64,000 nucleotides of DNA from DASQPR01 sp963831705 (GTDB lineage: Bacteria > Actinomycetota > Actinomycetes > Mycobacteriales > Micromonosporaceae): contig CAWHRE010000010.1 of NCBI GenBank assembly GCA_963831705.1, positions 372,001-436,000 of the forward strand, in the 5' to 3' direction. The translations under genes and the position numbers were made by a program. Below are positions 54,671 through 63,434 of the stretch, piece by piece; the first letter of the stretch is position 1; the number at the start of each line of letters is the position of its first letter. The notes under the pieces are model-generated. The model saw only the letters and a list, made by a program, of their open reading frames with translations, did no database searches and had not been told where the DNA came from.

Positions 54671-55932
54671 CTACCGTGATCGTGCGGACGAATTCTCCTC
54701 ACGCGTACACCGGCGGTCGGCCGGCGCGTCGTGATCATGAAGGGCCCGACTCAGCCGGCGCGCCAGATCCCCCCGGACCGGCGGCTCGACGCTGCGCAGG
54801 CCCAGCCAGCCGGCCAGCCGGACGAGTTCGGTCGCGAGCGCGGTCGCGGTGTGCGGCTGCGCGCCCGGCACCTCGAACGCGCCGGGGACCTGCAACACCC
54901 CCGCCTTACGATCCGCCTTCAGGTCGACCCGGGCGGCAAACCGGTCGCCGAGCAGGAACGGCAGCACGTAGTAACCATGTACGCGCAGATGCGCCGGCAC
55001 GTAGATCTCGATCCGGTAGTGAAAGTCGAACAACCGCTCGGTACGCGGGCGGTGCCAGACGATCGGATCGAACGGGCTCACCAGCGTCGACGTCCGTACG
55101 ATGCGGGGGATCTTCGCGTCCCGATGCAGATACCACGGCATGGTCGTCCCGGCGACCGTCACCGGGATCAACTCCCCCGACTCGACGAGGTCCAGTGAGC
55201 GCCTGTTTGGTGGCGCCGGTCGGGAGCCGGAAGTAGTCGCCGCAGCTCCGCGCACGGCCGCCACGCCCAATGCGCGCGCCGAAATCGCGAGCAGCGCCCG
55301 GTACGCGTCCGGCGTCGACGGCGTCGGCATCGCCAGGACGGCCGGAGGCAGCACGCGCTCGGGAATGTCGTACAGCCGGGCGAATCCGGAGTTCCGGCTG
55401 CTGACAAGCACCTCGCCGCGCCAGAACAGCCATTCCAGGATCGCCTTGACATCCGACCAGTTCCAGCCCCAGTTGCCGCTGCGCTTGCGGCACGTCGGCC
55501 TCCATCTCGGCGGCCGTGAGCGGGCCGTTGACCCGCACCTCGTCGCGTACCCACTCGATCAGCTCGGGTCGCTGTATCGCGATCCTGGTAACGCCGGACC
55601 AGTTGTGGTCGCGCTCCATCCGCCATCGCATCAGCGGATACAGCTCGACCGGCAGCAGGGACGCCTCGTGACCCCAGTATTCGAACAGGCGTCGCGGTTT
55701 CCGATAGGCGGCACGGTCCAAAAGCTCGGTCGGATACGGCCCGATTCGGCTGTAAAGCGGCAGGTAGTGCGCGCGCTGGAGGACGTTGACCGAATCGATC
55801 TGCAGCAGCCGAGGTCCGGCCCAGCACCCGGTTGAGGTGGCGAGCATCGATGCCGCCGGTCGGACGAGGGTCGGTGAAGCCCTGGGCCGCGATCGCGATT
55901 CGGCGGGCCTGGGCCAAGGACAAGGTCTCCAT
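54671..55932 (-). pseudogene. YcaQ/AlkX-type winged-helix DNA glycosylase, about five +1 frameshifts
   Basis: Family sequence is recoverable across the whole span: start METLSLAQARRIAIAAQGFTDPRP, active-site region LLQIDSVNVLQRAHYLPLYSRIGPY, FEYWGHEASLLPVELYPLMRWRM, SGNWGWNWSDVKAILEWLFW, YFRLPTGATKQALTDLVESG and the end VHGYYVLPFLLGDRFAARVDLKADRK. Frames change by one base near 55814, 55487, 55248, 55241 and 55194; each looks like an extra base. The QxD motif (QID) of interstrand-crosslink glycosylases is present. A PafBC-type promoter precedes the ATG 55932. Ends 6 bp before the DUF2752 start, same strand. Confidence 0.78.
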
Positions 55933-55940
55933 CGTCGCCG

Positions 55941-55964
55941 ACGATAGCGCCCGGGACTGACACA
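55941..55964 (-). promoter_or_regulatory. RecA-NDp (PafBC-type) promoter of the ycaQ-like gene
   Basis: On the minus strand TTGTGTCAGTC: TGTCA, 11 bp, TATCGT. This matches TTGTCR-gtg-N8-TAnnnT including the GT after the TGTCA. The start would fall about 2-3 nt before ATG 55932 (nearly leaderless). Confidence 0.65.
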
Positions 55965-55994
55965 ACTCTTACAGCGCGGTTCAATGTCAGCGTG

Positions 55995-56525
55995 ATGATC
56001 CGGAGCGCAGTGCTGGACGACGCCGACGAGCTGGCGAGCGTGCACGTACGCACGTGGCAGGCCGCGTACGCGCACATTCTGCCGACCGGTTATCTCGACG
56101 CACTCGACCCGGGTGAACGCGCAGACGGCTGGCGGAAGCGCCTGGGCGGTCGGGTGCCGCCAACCGAGACGTTCGTCGCCGAGCGAGATGATCGGATCAT
56201 CGGCTTCGCGTCGGTCGGCTCGTTCCGGTTCGAGTCAGAATCGAAGCCGAGCCTTGAGATCGCCGAGGTGTACGCGATCTACGTACATCCGGATCACTGG
56301 TCGACCGGCGCCGGCCGGGACCTGATGACGAGCGGCGTCACGCACTTGGCCGAGGCCGGGTTCCGTGAGATCCGGCTCTGGGTGTTCGAGGCGAATGAGC
56401 GGGCCCGCCGCTTCTACCAGCGCGCCGGTTTCACATTCGATGGCACTACCGCCGTCGACACCACCGACCGTGGCGGCGCTTACGAGACGTCGGCGACCGA
56501 GTTGCGGTACACGCTCGTGGTGTGA
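55995..56525 (+). CDS. GNAT family N-acetyltransferase
   Basis: 176 residues from ATG 55995. Complete GNAT fold: IRSAVLDDADELASVHVRTWQAAYAHILP, EIAEVYAIYVHPDHWSTGAGRDLMTSGVTHLAEAGF, and IRLWVFEANERARRFYQRAGFTFDG. The acetyl-CoA pyrophosphate loop is STGAGRDL rather than the classic QxxGxG. Its stop codon falls inside the start of repeat family II copy B. Substrate unknown. Confidence 0.9.
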   Translation: MIRSAVLDDADELASVHVRTWQAAYAHILPTGYLDALDPGERADGWRKRLGGRVPPTETFVAERDDRIIGFASVGSFRFESESKPSLEIAEVYAIYVHPDHWSTGAGRDLMTSGVTHLAEAGFREIRLWVFEANERARRFYQRAGFTFDGTTAVDTTDRGGAYETSATELRYTLVV

Positions 56526-56607
56526 TTGCAGATCTTGGAGGCGCAGGGTGATCATTTGGCCAAGATCACAACACTGAGCATCCATTCGCACCAAGATTCG
56601 CGATCAC
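56522..56607 (-). repeat. Family II dispersed repeat, copy B (86 bp)
   Basis: On the minus strand GTGATCGCGAATCTTGG, GCGAATGGA, CAGTGTTGTGATCTTGGCC, AAATGATCACC, and the end CCAAGATCTGCAATCAC. Gap-free match to copy A. It fills the gap between two GNAT genes and starts within the stop codon of the first. Confidence 0.9.
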
Positions 56608-56647
56608 CCGCGCCGGACGGGCGGAGGCTGACCGTAGGCTGGTGCGC

Positions 56648-57199
56648 ATGTCACTCGGTTTCGTCCGGCCCGCGCGTGAAAGCGACGCACCGGAGATCGC
56701 CCGCATCCAGCTGTCCACCTGGCGTACGGCGTACAAGACGCTGCTCCCCCGGACCATCCTGAACAAGCTCGACGAGGCCGAAATCGCCGACGCTTGGCGC
56801 AGCGCGATCACCGAGCCGCCGACCGAGCGCCATCGCATCCTGATCGCGATCGAGCAGGCCGATGAGGACTACGTCGCCGGGTTCGCCGCGGCCGGACCGG
56901 CCGACGAAGACGCGCTCGCGCCGGAGGAGAAGCCGCTGGCCGACGGCGTCGTCGCGTTCACGGACCTGTTGGTCGAGCCACGATGGGGACGCCGGGGCCA
57001 CGGGAGCCGCCTACTGGCCGCCTGCGTGGACATCTGGCGTACGGACGGGTTCACCACCGCGGTCGCCTGGGCGTACGAGAAGGATGCGGCCACCCGGAAG
57101 TTCCTGACGTCGGCCGGATGGGAGCCGGACGGCGTCACGAGGGCGCTCGACGTGGACGACCTGCTCGTACCGCAGTTGCGCCTGCACACCGCGCTCTGA
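56648..57199 (+). CDS. GNAT family N-acetyltransferase
   Basis: 183 residues from ATG 56648. Starts LGFVRPARESDAPEIARIQLSTWRTAYKTLLP; core VAFTDLLVEPRWGRRGHGSRLLAACVDIWRTDGF with the acetyl-CoA loop RRGHGSRL; end AYEKDAATRKFLTSAGWEPDG. Related to the preceding GNAT by fold but not a recent duplicate. Substrate unknown. Confidence 0.9.
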   Translation: MSLGFVRPARESDAPEIARIQLSTWRTAYKTLLPRTILNKLDEAEIADAWRSAITEPPTERHRILIAIEQADEDYVAGFAAAGPADEDALAPEEKPLADGVVAFTDLLVEPRWGRRGHGSRLLAACVDIWRTDGFTTAVAWAYEKDAATRKFLTSAGWEPDGVTRALDVDDLLVPQLRLHTAL

Positions 57200-57206
57200 G
57201 CGGCGT

Positions 57207-57237
57207 ATCGCGCCCGGTCGACGCAAGCCGGCGCGAT
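57207..57237. terminator. Bidirectional terminator between GNAT and dapB
   Basis: ATCGCGCC and GGCGCGAT, 8-bp perfect stem with a 15-nt loop, in the 43-bp interval between convergent stop codons. Confidence 0.68.
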
Positions 57238-57242
57238 TGCTC

Positions 57243-58001
57243 TTAGTCGAGCAGCTCTTCCAGGCCGATGGTGAGGCCGGGCCGGTTGATAACCGATCGG
57301 ATCGCCAGCAGCACACCCGGCATGAAGGAGGCCCGCTCCAGCGAATCGTGCCGTACGGTCAGCGTCTCGCCGGGTGCTCCGAACAGGATCTCCTGATGCG
57401 CGACGAGGCCGGCGGCACGGATGGAATGCACACGTACGCCGTCGATCTCGGCACCTCGTGCACCGTCCACCTCGCTGGTCGTGGCGTCCGGCATCGGACC
57501 CTTACCCGCTGCCGCGCGGGCCTCCGCCACGATCGCGGCAGTCCGCAGCGCGGTACCGCTCGGCGCGTCGACCTTGCGCGGGTGGTGCTGCTCGATGATT
57601 TCGACCGAGTCGAAGAACCGGGCCGCGCGTGCGGCGAACTCCATCATCAGCACGGCGCCGAGCGCGAAGTTCGGCGCGATGAACACGCCCACCTCCGGCT
57701 TGTACGTCAACCAGTTGCGTACGCGTTCGATCCGGCTCTCGGTGAAGCCGCTGGTCCCCACGACCAGGTTGATGCCCTGATCGATGGCCCAATGCACGTG
57801 ATCCATGACGATGTCCGGCGTGGTGAAGTCGACCAGCACCTGCGCGCCCGCATCGGACGCGTTGAACAGCCAGTCGCCCTGATCGACCATCGCGACCAGT
57901 TCCATGTCGTCGGACGCTTCGACCGACCGGCACACCTCAATGCCCATCCGACCGCGCGCACCCAGGACGCCGACCCGAATCGGCTCACGTTCATCGCTCA
58001 C
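57243..58001 (-). CDS. dapB: 4-hydroxy-tetrahydrodipicolinate reductase
   Basis: 252 residues, GTG start. Reduces the DapA product in lysine/diaminopimelate synthesis. NAD(P)-binding VGVLGARGRMG at the N-terminus; catalytic EQHHPRKVDAPSGTA; APNFALGAVLM. Probably transcribed with the M16 protease gene upstream (54-bp gap). Confidence 0.96.
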   Translation of the reverse strand: MSDEREPIRVGVLGARGRMGIEVCRSVEASDDMELVAMVDQGDWLFNASDAGAQVLVDFTTPDIVMDHVHWAIDQGINLVVGTSGFTESRIERVRNWLTYKPEVGVFIAPNFALGAVLMMEFAARAARFFDSVEIIEQHHPRKVDAPSGTALRTAAIVAEARAAAGKGPMPDATTSEVDGARGAEIDGVRVHSIRAAGLVAHQEILFGAPGETLTVRHDSLERASFMPGVLLAIRSVINRPGLTIGLEELLD

Positions 58002-58055
58002 GGGCTCAACTTAGCCCATGGAGATTCGATTGGCAGGTCTGCCACTACCGGTTGC

Positions 58056-59417
58056 CTACTTGTTGGTAATGACATCCGCGAAGTCGCGCCCGTCGAACGG
58101 TCCGACGAGGGCCAACGACAGCGGGCGAGTCAGCAACTCGGCGGCGAGCTCCCGGACCTCCTCGACCGTCACCGCGTCGACCCGCGCCAGCAGATCATCG
58201 ACCGAGAGCATGTCGTCGTACAACAATTCGCCTTTACCGAGGCGGCTCATCCGTGAGCCGGTGTCCTCCAGCCCGAGCACGAGCGAGCCTTTCATCATGC
58301 CCTTGCCACGGATCACCTCGGCCTCGGTGAGCCCTTCGACGGCCGTTCTGGCCAGCTCGGTCTTCACCAGATCGAGAACTTCTTCGACCTTGCCGGGCGC
58401 ACAGCCGGCGTAGACGGCGAACAGCCCGGAGTCGGCGTACTGCGACGCGTACGAATAGACCGAGTACGCGAGGCCGCGCTTCTCCCGGATTTCCTGAAAC
58501 AGCCGACTCGACATGCCACCGCCGAGGCTGTTGTTCAGCACGCCGAGCGCGAACCGGCGCGGGTCGGTGCGGCCGAAGCCCTCACAGCCCAGCACGAGGT
58601 GCGCCTGCTCGGTGTCTTTGTCCCGGACGATGACCGACGGCTTCCGGAACTTCGTTGCGGCGATCGCTGGCGGCGTATCACCCGCAGGCGAGGACAGGCC
58701 GTGATCGGCGAACGCATCACGAACCAGCTTCACGACCTTGGCGTGATCGAGGTTCCCGGCGGCCGACACGACCATGTTCGACGGAACGTACCGGTTGCGG
58801 TAGAACGATTCGATTTGCTTGCGCGTCATCGGAGTGATCGTCTCGGCGGTACCGGAGATGAGCCGGCCGAGCGGGCTGTCCTCGCCGTACATCGCGGCGG
58901 CGAACAGGTCGTGCACCTCGTCGCCCGGTTCGTCGTCGTGCATCGCGATCTCTTCCAGGATCACGCCACGCTCGGTCTCCACATCGGACGGTGCCAGTAC
59001 CGAATCGACGACGAGGTCACACATCACGTCGATGGCGAGCGGAGCGTCCGCGTCGAGCACCCGCGCGTAGTAGCACGTGTACTCCTTTGTGGTGAACGCG
59101 TTCGTCTCACCGCCGACCGCCTCGATGCTCGCCGAGATGTCCATGGCGCTGCGCGTCTTCGTACCCTTGAAAAGAAGGTGTTCCAGGAAGTGGGACACGC
59201 CGGCGCGCGCGGGCGTTTCGTCCCGCGAGCCGACGCCTACCCAGATGCCGAACGAGACGCTCCGCATGGCCGGGATCGCTTCGGTGAGGATCCGCAGGCC
59301 GTTGGGGAGCACCGTACGACGCACGGTGCCGCCCAGCGGGTCGGCGGCGAGCGTCTTCGTCATAGCGCGAGAGGGCGCAGCCGAAGCTGCGCCCTCTCGT
59401 GGTTTCTGTCCTGTCAC
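58056..59417 (-). CDS. M16 family zinc metallopeptidase (processing-peptidase-like)
   Basis: 453 residues from GTG 59417; ATG 59363 is an alternative. Pitrilysin family, beta subunit type of mitochondrial processing peptidase. Inverted zinc motif HFLEHLLFKGT near residue 80 with the downstream Glu in ERGVILEEIAMHDDEP; the catalytic half and the inactive half (GRTDPRRFALGVLNNSLGGGMSSRLFQEIREKRGLAYSVYS) are both present. In actinobacteria it almost always follows pnp. Confidence 0.94.
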   Translation of the reverse strand: MTGQKPREGAASAAPSRAMTKTLAADPLGGTVRRTVLPNGLRILTEAIPAMRSVSFGIWVGVGSRDETPARAGVSHFLEHLLFKGTKTRSAMDISASIEAVGGETNAFTTKEYTCYYARVLDADAPLAIDVMCDLVVDSVLAPSDVETERGVILEEIAMHDDEPGDEVHDLFAAAMYGEDSPLGRLISGTAETITPMTRKQIESFYRNRYVPSNMVVSAAGNLDHAKVVKLVRDAFADHGLSSPAGDTPPAIAATKFRKPSVIVRDKDTEQAHLVLGCEGFGRTDPRRFALGVLNNSLGGGMSSRLFQEIREKRGLAYSVYSYASQYADSGLFAVYAGCAPGKVEEVLDLVKTELARTAVEGLTEAEVIRGKGMMKGSLVLGLEDTGSRMSRLGKGELLYDDMLSVDDLLARVDAVTVEEVRELAAELLTRPLSLALVGPFDGRDFADVITNK

Positions 59418-59451
59418 TGTTGCAGCCTAGCCGCAACTGAATTCCCAACCT

Positions 59452-61746
59452 TTAGCGGCGGGGGCGCTCCCGACGGCGACGGTCGCCGTCACCCTCGCCC
59501 GACGCGCGCTCGCCACGGGGCTCACGGTTGTCCGACCCGTTCTGCGGCGCGACCTCGGGCTCGGGCGAGCCTTCTGGGCGAACCTTGTCCAGGTAGACCT
59601 TGCCGCGGGCGTCGATCTCGGCGATCTGGACCTCGACCTTGTCGCCGACGTTGAGGAAGTCCTCGACCTTGTCGACCCGCTTGCCGTCGCCCACCTTGGA
59701 GATGTGCAGCAGGCCGTCGCGGCCCGGCAGCAGCGACACGAATGCGCCGAATGCGGCCGTCTTCACGACCGTGCCGAGGAACTTGTCTCCGACCTTCGGC
59801 ATCGTCGGGTTCGCGATCGCGTTGATCCGGTCGACCGCCGCCTGGGCGGACGGGCCGTTCGTGGCGCCGACGTAGATCGTGCCGTCGTCCTCGATCGAGA
59901 TCTCGGCGCCGGTCTCGTCCTGGATCGAGTTGATCATCTGACCCTTGGGGCCGATGACCATACCGATCTTGTCGACCGGGATCTTGACCGACGTGACGCG
60001 CGGCGCGTAGTCCGACATCTCGCCGGGCGCGTCGATCGCACCCTGCATGACCGACAGGATCGTCGCCCGTGCGTCGTGCGCCTGCGCCAGCGCGGCCGCG
60101 AGGACGTCCGACGGGATGCCCTCGAGCTTCGTGTCGAGCTGCAGCGCGGTGACGAACTCGGACGTACCGGCGACCTTGAAGTCCATGTCACCGAACGCGT
60201 CCTCGGCACCGAGGATGTCGGTGAGCGTGATGAACGACGTCTTGCCGTCCACCTCGTCCGAGATCAGGCCCATCGCGATGCCCGCGACCATGGCCTTCAG
60301 CGGAACGCCGGCGGACAGCAGCGACATCGTGCTGGCGCAGACCGAACCCATCGACGTGGAGCCGTTGGAGCCGAGAGCCTCGGAGACCTGACGGATCGCG
60401 TACGGGAACTCCGCACGCGCCGGCAGCACCGGGATCAGGGCGCGCTCGGCGAGCGCACCGTGGCCGATCTCGCGACGCTTCGGCGAGCCGACCCGGCCGG
60501 TCTCACCGGTCGAGTACGGCGGGAAGTTGTAGTTGTGCATGTAGCGCTTCGACTTCTCCGGTGAGAGCGTGTCGAGCGCCTGCTCCATGCGCAGCATGTT
60601 CAGCGTGGTGACGCCCATGATCTGGGTCTCGCCACGCTCGAAGATCGCACTGCCGTGTACGCGCGGAAGCACCTGCACCTCGGCGGTCAGCGGACGGATG
60701 TCGCGCGGGCCACGACCGTCGATGCGGACCTGGTCCCGGAGGACACGCGTACGCACCTCCTTCTTCGTGACCGAACGGATCGCGCCGCTGATCTCCTTCT
60801 CGCGACCTTCGAACTTCTCGCTCAGCGCACCGATCGTGTTGTCCTTGATGCGGTCGAGCGCATCCTCGCGGTCCGCCTTGCTGACGATCTTGAGCGCCTC
60901 GGCGATCTCGCCGCTGGCGTGCGCGTTGACGGCTTCGTACACGTCGTCCTGGTACTCCAGGAAGACCGGGAACTCGGCGGTCGGCTTCGCGGCCTTCTCG
61001 GCCAGCTCGTTCTGCGCGCGGCAGAGCTCGCGGATGGCCGGCTTCGCGGCTTCCAGGCCGCTCGCGACGATCTCTTCGGTCGGGCGGGCGGCACCGGCCG
61101 CGATCAGGCCGATCGTGTGCTCGGTGGCCTCGGCCTCGACCATCATGATCGCGACGTCGCCGTCCGGCAGCGTACGGCCGGCCACGACCATGTCAAACGT
61201 GGCGCGGGTCAGCTCGTCGTGGGTCGGGAACGCGACCCACTGGCCGTCGATGTGCGCGACCCGGGTGGCGCCGATCGGACCCGCGTACGGCAGGCCGGAC
61301 AGCTTCGTGGAGAACGACGCGGCGTTGATCGCCACGACGTCGTACGGGTGCGACGGGTCGAGCGCCAGAATCGTCTCGACTACCTGGACCTCGTTACGCA
61401 GGCCCTTCTTGAAGCTCGGGCGCAGCGATCGGTCGATCAGGCGGCAGTTGAGGATCGCGTCCTCGCTCGGGCGGCCTTCGCGACGGAAGAACGAGCCGGG
61501 GATGCGACCCGCGGCGTACATCCGCTCTTCGACATCGACCGTCAACGGGAAGAAGTCGAACTGGTCCTTCGGGTGCTTGCTGTACGTCGTCGCAGACAGG
61601 ATGACAGTGTCACCCAGCGACACGACGGCCGAGCCGGCCGCCTGACGGGCAAGCCGACCGGTGGAGAAGACGACCTCGCGGGTGCCAAAGGACCCGTTGT
61701 CGATGGTCGCGGTGCTGCTCTCAGTGCCGAGGTTTTTCTCGGTCAT
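59452..61746 (-). CDS. pnp: Polyribonucleotide nucleotidyltransferase (PNPase)
   Basis: 764 residues. Phosphorolytic 3'-5' exoribonuclease and (p)ppGpp-linked enzyme of actinobacteria. Two RNase PH domains (GDTVILSATTYSKHPKDQFDFFPLTVDVEERMYAAGRIPGSFFRREGRPSEDAIL and RIDGRGPRDIRPLTAEV, MGVTTLNMLRM), KH domain (KIGMVIGPKGQMINSIQDETGAEISI), S1 domain (VGDKFLGTVVKTAAFGAFVSLLPGRDGLLHIS), and an Arg/Gly-rich tail. Complete. Confidence 0.98.
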   Translation of the reverse strand: MTEKNLGTESSTATIDNGSFGTREVVFSTGRLARQAAGSAVVSLGDTVILSATTYSKHPKDQFDFFPLTVDVEERMYAAGRIPGSFFRREGRPSEDAILNCRLIDRSLRPSFKKGLRNEVQVVETILALDPSHPYDVVAINAASFSTKLSGLPYAGPIGATRVAHIDGQWVAFPTHDELTRATFDMVVAGRTLPDGDVAIMMVEAEATEHTIGLIAAGAARPTEEIVASGLEAAKPAIRELCRAQNELAEKAAKPTAEFPVFLEYQDDVYEAVNAHASGEIAEALKIVSKADREDALDRIKDNTIGALSEKFEGREKEISGAIRSVTKKEVRTRVLRDQVRIDGRGPRDIRPLTAEVQVLPRVHGSAIFERGETQIMGVTTLNMLRMEQALDTLSPEKSKRYMHNYNFPPYSTGETGRVGSPKRREIGHGALAERALIPVLPARAEFPYAIRQVSEALGSNGSTSMGSVCASTMSLLSAGVPLKAMVAGIAMGLISDEVDGKTSFITLTDILGAEDAFGDMDFKVAGTSEFVTALQLDTKLEGIPSDVLAAALAQAHDARATILSVMQGAIDAPGEMSDYAPRVTSVKIPVDKIGMVIGPKGQMINSIQDETGAEISIEDDGTIYVGATNGPSAQAAVDRINAIANPTMPKVGDKFLGTVVKTAAFGAFVSLLPGRDGLLHISKVGDGKRVDKVEDFLNVGDKVEVQIAEIDARGKVYLDKVRPEGSPEPEVAPQNGSDNREPRGERASGEGDGDRRRRERPRR

Positions 61747-61944
61747 GTGTTTGTCGTGCTCCTTGTTTTGGGGGCAACGACCTGTGCGATAAACGCCGTA
61801 CTGGCGAGTCGGCCAGCCGGGGCGGGCCGGTCTTCGATCGAAGTCCGCGGGGTTCTTGCTTGAGCCCGCAGACCACTACCGAGGACCGGCGCAGATCGAA
61901 CGCCACGCTGGCGCACAGGAGTTACCGGTTGATAAATATGAGTC

Positions 61945-62007
61945 GGGGGAGCGTCCAGCGCGTACGCGTCGAATTTCCGATCCGCGTAGCGACATGGCCA
62001 CTCCCCC
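61945..62007 (-). other. Extended stem-loop between rpsO and pnp
   Basis: In the 268-bp gap between rpsO and pnp, the transcript can form GGGGGAG/CTCCCCC at the base and GCTACGCG/CGCGTACGC near the top. The following GACTCATATTTATC is unusually A/T-rich. This resembles an rpsO terminator/attenuator or the RNase-processing stem that autoregulates pnp in other bacteria. Confidence 0.5.
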
Positions 62008-62014
62008 GCTTGGT

Positions 62015-62284
62015 TCACCTACGCAGGCCGAGCCGTTCGATCAGCGCCCGGTAACGAGCGATGTCGGTCTTCTGCAGGTAGTTGAGCAGGCGCCGGCGGC
62101 GTCCGACCATCAGCAGCAGGCCACGACGGCTGTGGTGGTCGTGCTTGTGCACCTTCAGGTGCTCGGTCAGGTCCGCGATGCGCTTGGTGAGCACGGCCAC
62201 CTGGACCTCGGGCGAACCAGTGTCGCCTTCGGCGTTGGCGTAGTCGTGCATGATCTGGGTCTTGAGTTCAGCGGCGAGCGCCAT
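62015..62284 (-). CDS. rpsO: 30S ribosomal protein S15
   Basis: 89 residues from ATG 62284 with GGGAG before it: ALAAELKTQIMHDYANAEGD through LTKRIADLTEHLKVHKHDHHSRRGLLLMVGRRRRLLNYLQKTDIARYRALIERLGLRR. All four helices are present. The upstream in-frame extension to 62479 reads through the structured leader and is rejected. Confidence 0.97.
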   Translation of the reverse strand: MALAAELKTQIMHDYANAEGDTGSPEVQVAVLTKRIADLTEHLKVHKHDHHSRRGLLLMVGRRRRLLNYLQKTDIARYRALIERLGLRR

Positions 62285-62315
62285 GATCTCCCTGTTCGGA
62301 ATTAGGGGTTTGGAT

Positions 62316-62373
62316 GGCTTCGCACCCGCGGCGTCTGCAGGCGTGTACAGCGAAGCCCGCCGGTTACCCGGCG
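62316..62373 (-). promoter_or_regulatory. Structured leader of rpsO
   Basis: Two adjacent hairpins lie 32-90 nt before the rpsO start: GGCTTCGC...GCGAAGCC (62316-62323/62350-62357) and CGCCGG-TTAC-CCGGCG (62358-62373). S15 autoregulates through its leader in several phyla. Alternatively one hairpin ends ribF transcription. Confidence 0.4.
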
Positions 62374-62475
62374 TCGAGCACAAGACTACCAGTCGCTGCG
62401 CGAGTTCTTCTTCAGGACACCGTTGATGGTGATCGTTCGGGGTCTTTAGCCCGGTTTGGGAAGCTAGCAGCATGA

Positions 62476-63402
62476 TCAAACTGATAGTACGGCCCGGGTC
62501 TGCTCAACGTCCAACGTAATTTGCTCGACCAGCTTCTCCGGACCCTCGTACTTGCGCATCTCCCGCAGATGGGCCACGAAATCGAGGGACACCCGCTCGC
62601 CGTACAGGTCGCCGTCGAAATCCAGCACGTACGCCTCGACTCGATGCTCGCGACCGGCGAACGTGGGATTCGTCCCGATGCTCACGGCGGCCGGATAGGG
62701 CTTGCCCCGCTGGTGCAGCCACGCGGCGTACACGCCGTCGGCCGGGATCGCGACGTGCGGCGCACAAAGCAGGTTCGCGGTCGGAAAGCCGAGGTCACGG
62801 CCGCGCTGATCACCACGGACGACCACACCTTCGATCCGGTGTGGGCGGCCGAGCACGACCGACGCGGTCTCTACATCGCCGGCATCGATCGAAGCGCGGA
62901 TGTACGTCGACGAGAACACCACGTCACGGTCGGCGACCAGCGGCGCACCCTCGACCGCGAAGCCGAACGTACGTCCGAGCCGGGTCAAGAGGTCCACATC
63001 GCCGGCGGCACGATGCCCGAACCGGAAGTTTTCCCCGACCACCACGAGCGCTGCATGCAGGTTCTCCACGAGCACGTCGTGGGCAAACTCTTCCGGCGAC
63101 AGCTGCGAGAACGCTTGGGTGAACGGCACCACGCACAGCACGTCAACGCCGAGCGACTCGATCAACTCGGCCTTACGCGCCTGCTCGGTCAGGATCGCCG
63201 GATGCGAGCCGGGCCGGACGACCTCGGAGGGATGCGGGTCGAACGTCACCACGACCGAAGCGATCCCGAGGTCCGCAGCGCGACGTACCGCGTACCCAAT
63301 GATCTGCTGATGTCCTCGATGAACGCCATCGAACACACCGATCGTCACGACCGAACGACCCCAGCCGTTCGGCGCCGCCGAAATCCCTCGCCAACGTTGC
63401 AT
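62476..63402 (-). CDS. ribF: Bifunctional riboflavin kinase / FMN adenylyltransferase
   Basis: 308 residues. Makes FMN and FAD. N-terminal nucleotidyltransferase domain (SVVTIGVFDGVHRGHQQIIG, VVVGENFRFGHRAAGD, SSTYIRASIDAGDV) and C-terminal riboflavin kinase (GVVVRGDQRGRDLGFPTANL, AVSIGTNPTFAGREHRVEAYVLDFDGDLYGE). Divergent from the histidine phosphatase gene, with repeat R6 in the interval. Confidence 0.96.
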   Translation of the reverse strand: MQRWRGISAAPNGWGRSVVTIGVFDGVHRGHQQIIGYAVRRAADLGIASVVVTFDPHPSEVVRPGSHPAILTEQARKAELIESLGVDVLCVVPFTQAFSQLSPEEFAHDVLVENLHAALVVVGENFRFGHRAAGDVDLLTRLGRTFGFAVEGAPLVADRDVVFSSTYIRASIDAGDVETASVVLGRPHRIEGVVVRGDQRGRDLGFPTANLLCAPHVAIPADGVYAAWLHQRGKPYPAAVSIGTNPTFAGREHRVEAYVLDFDGDLYGERVSLDFVAHLREMRKYEGPEKLVEQITLDVEQTRAVLSV

Positions 63403-63434
63403 GCCCCCACCTTAAATCCACCCCCAAAAACCCA

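Noticed and set aside
56522..56607. tRNA-like cloverleaf in family II repeats
   Set aside because: No TPsiC (GTTCGANNC) or acceptor arrangement; the similarity to copies A and C explains the symmetry.
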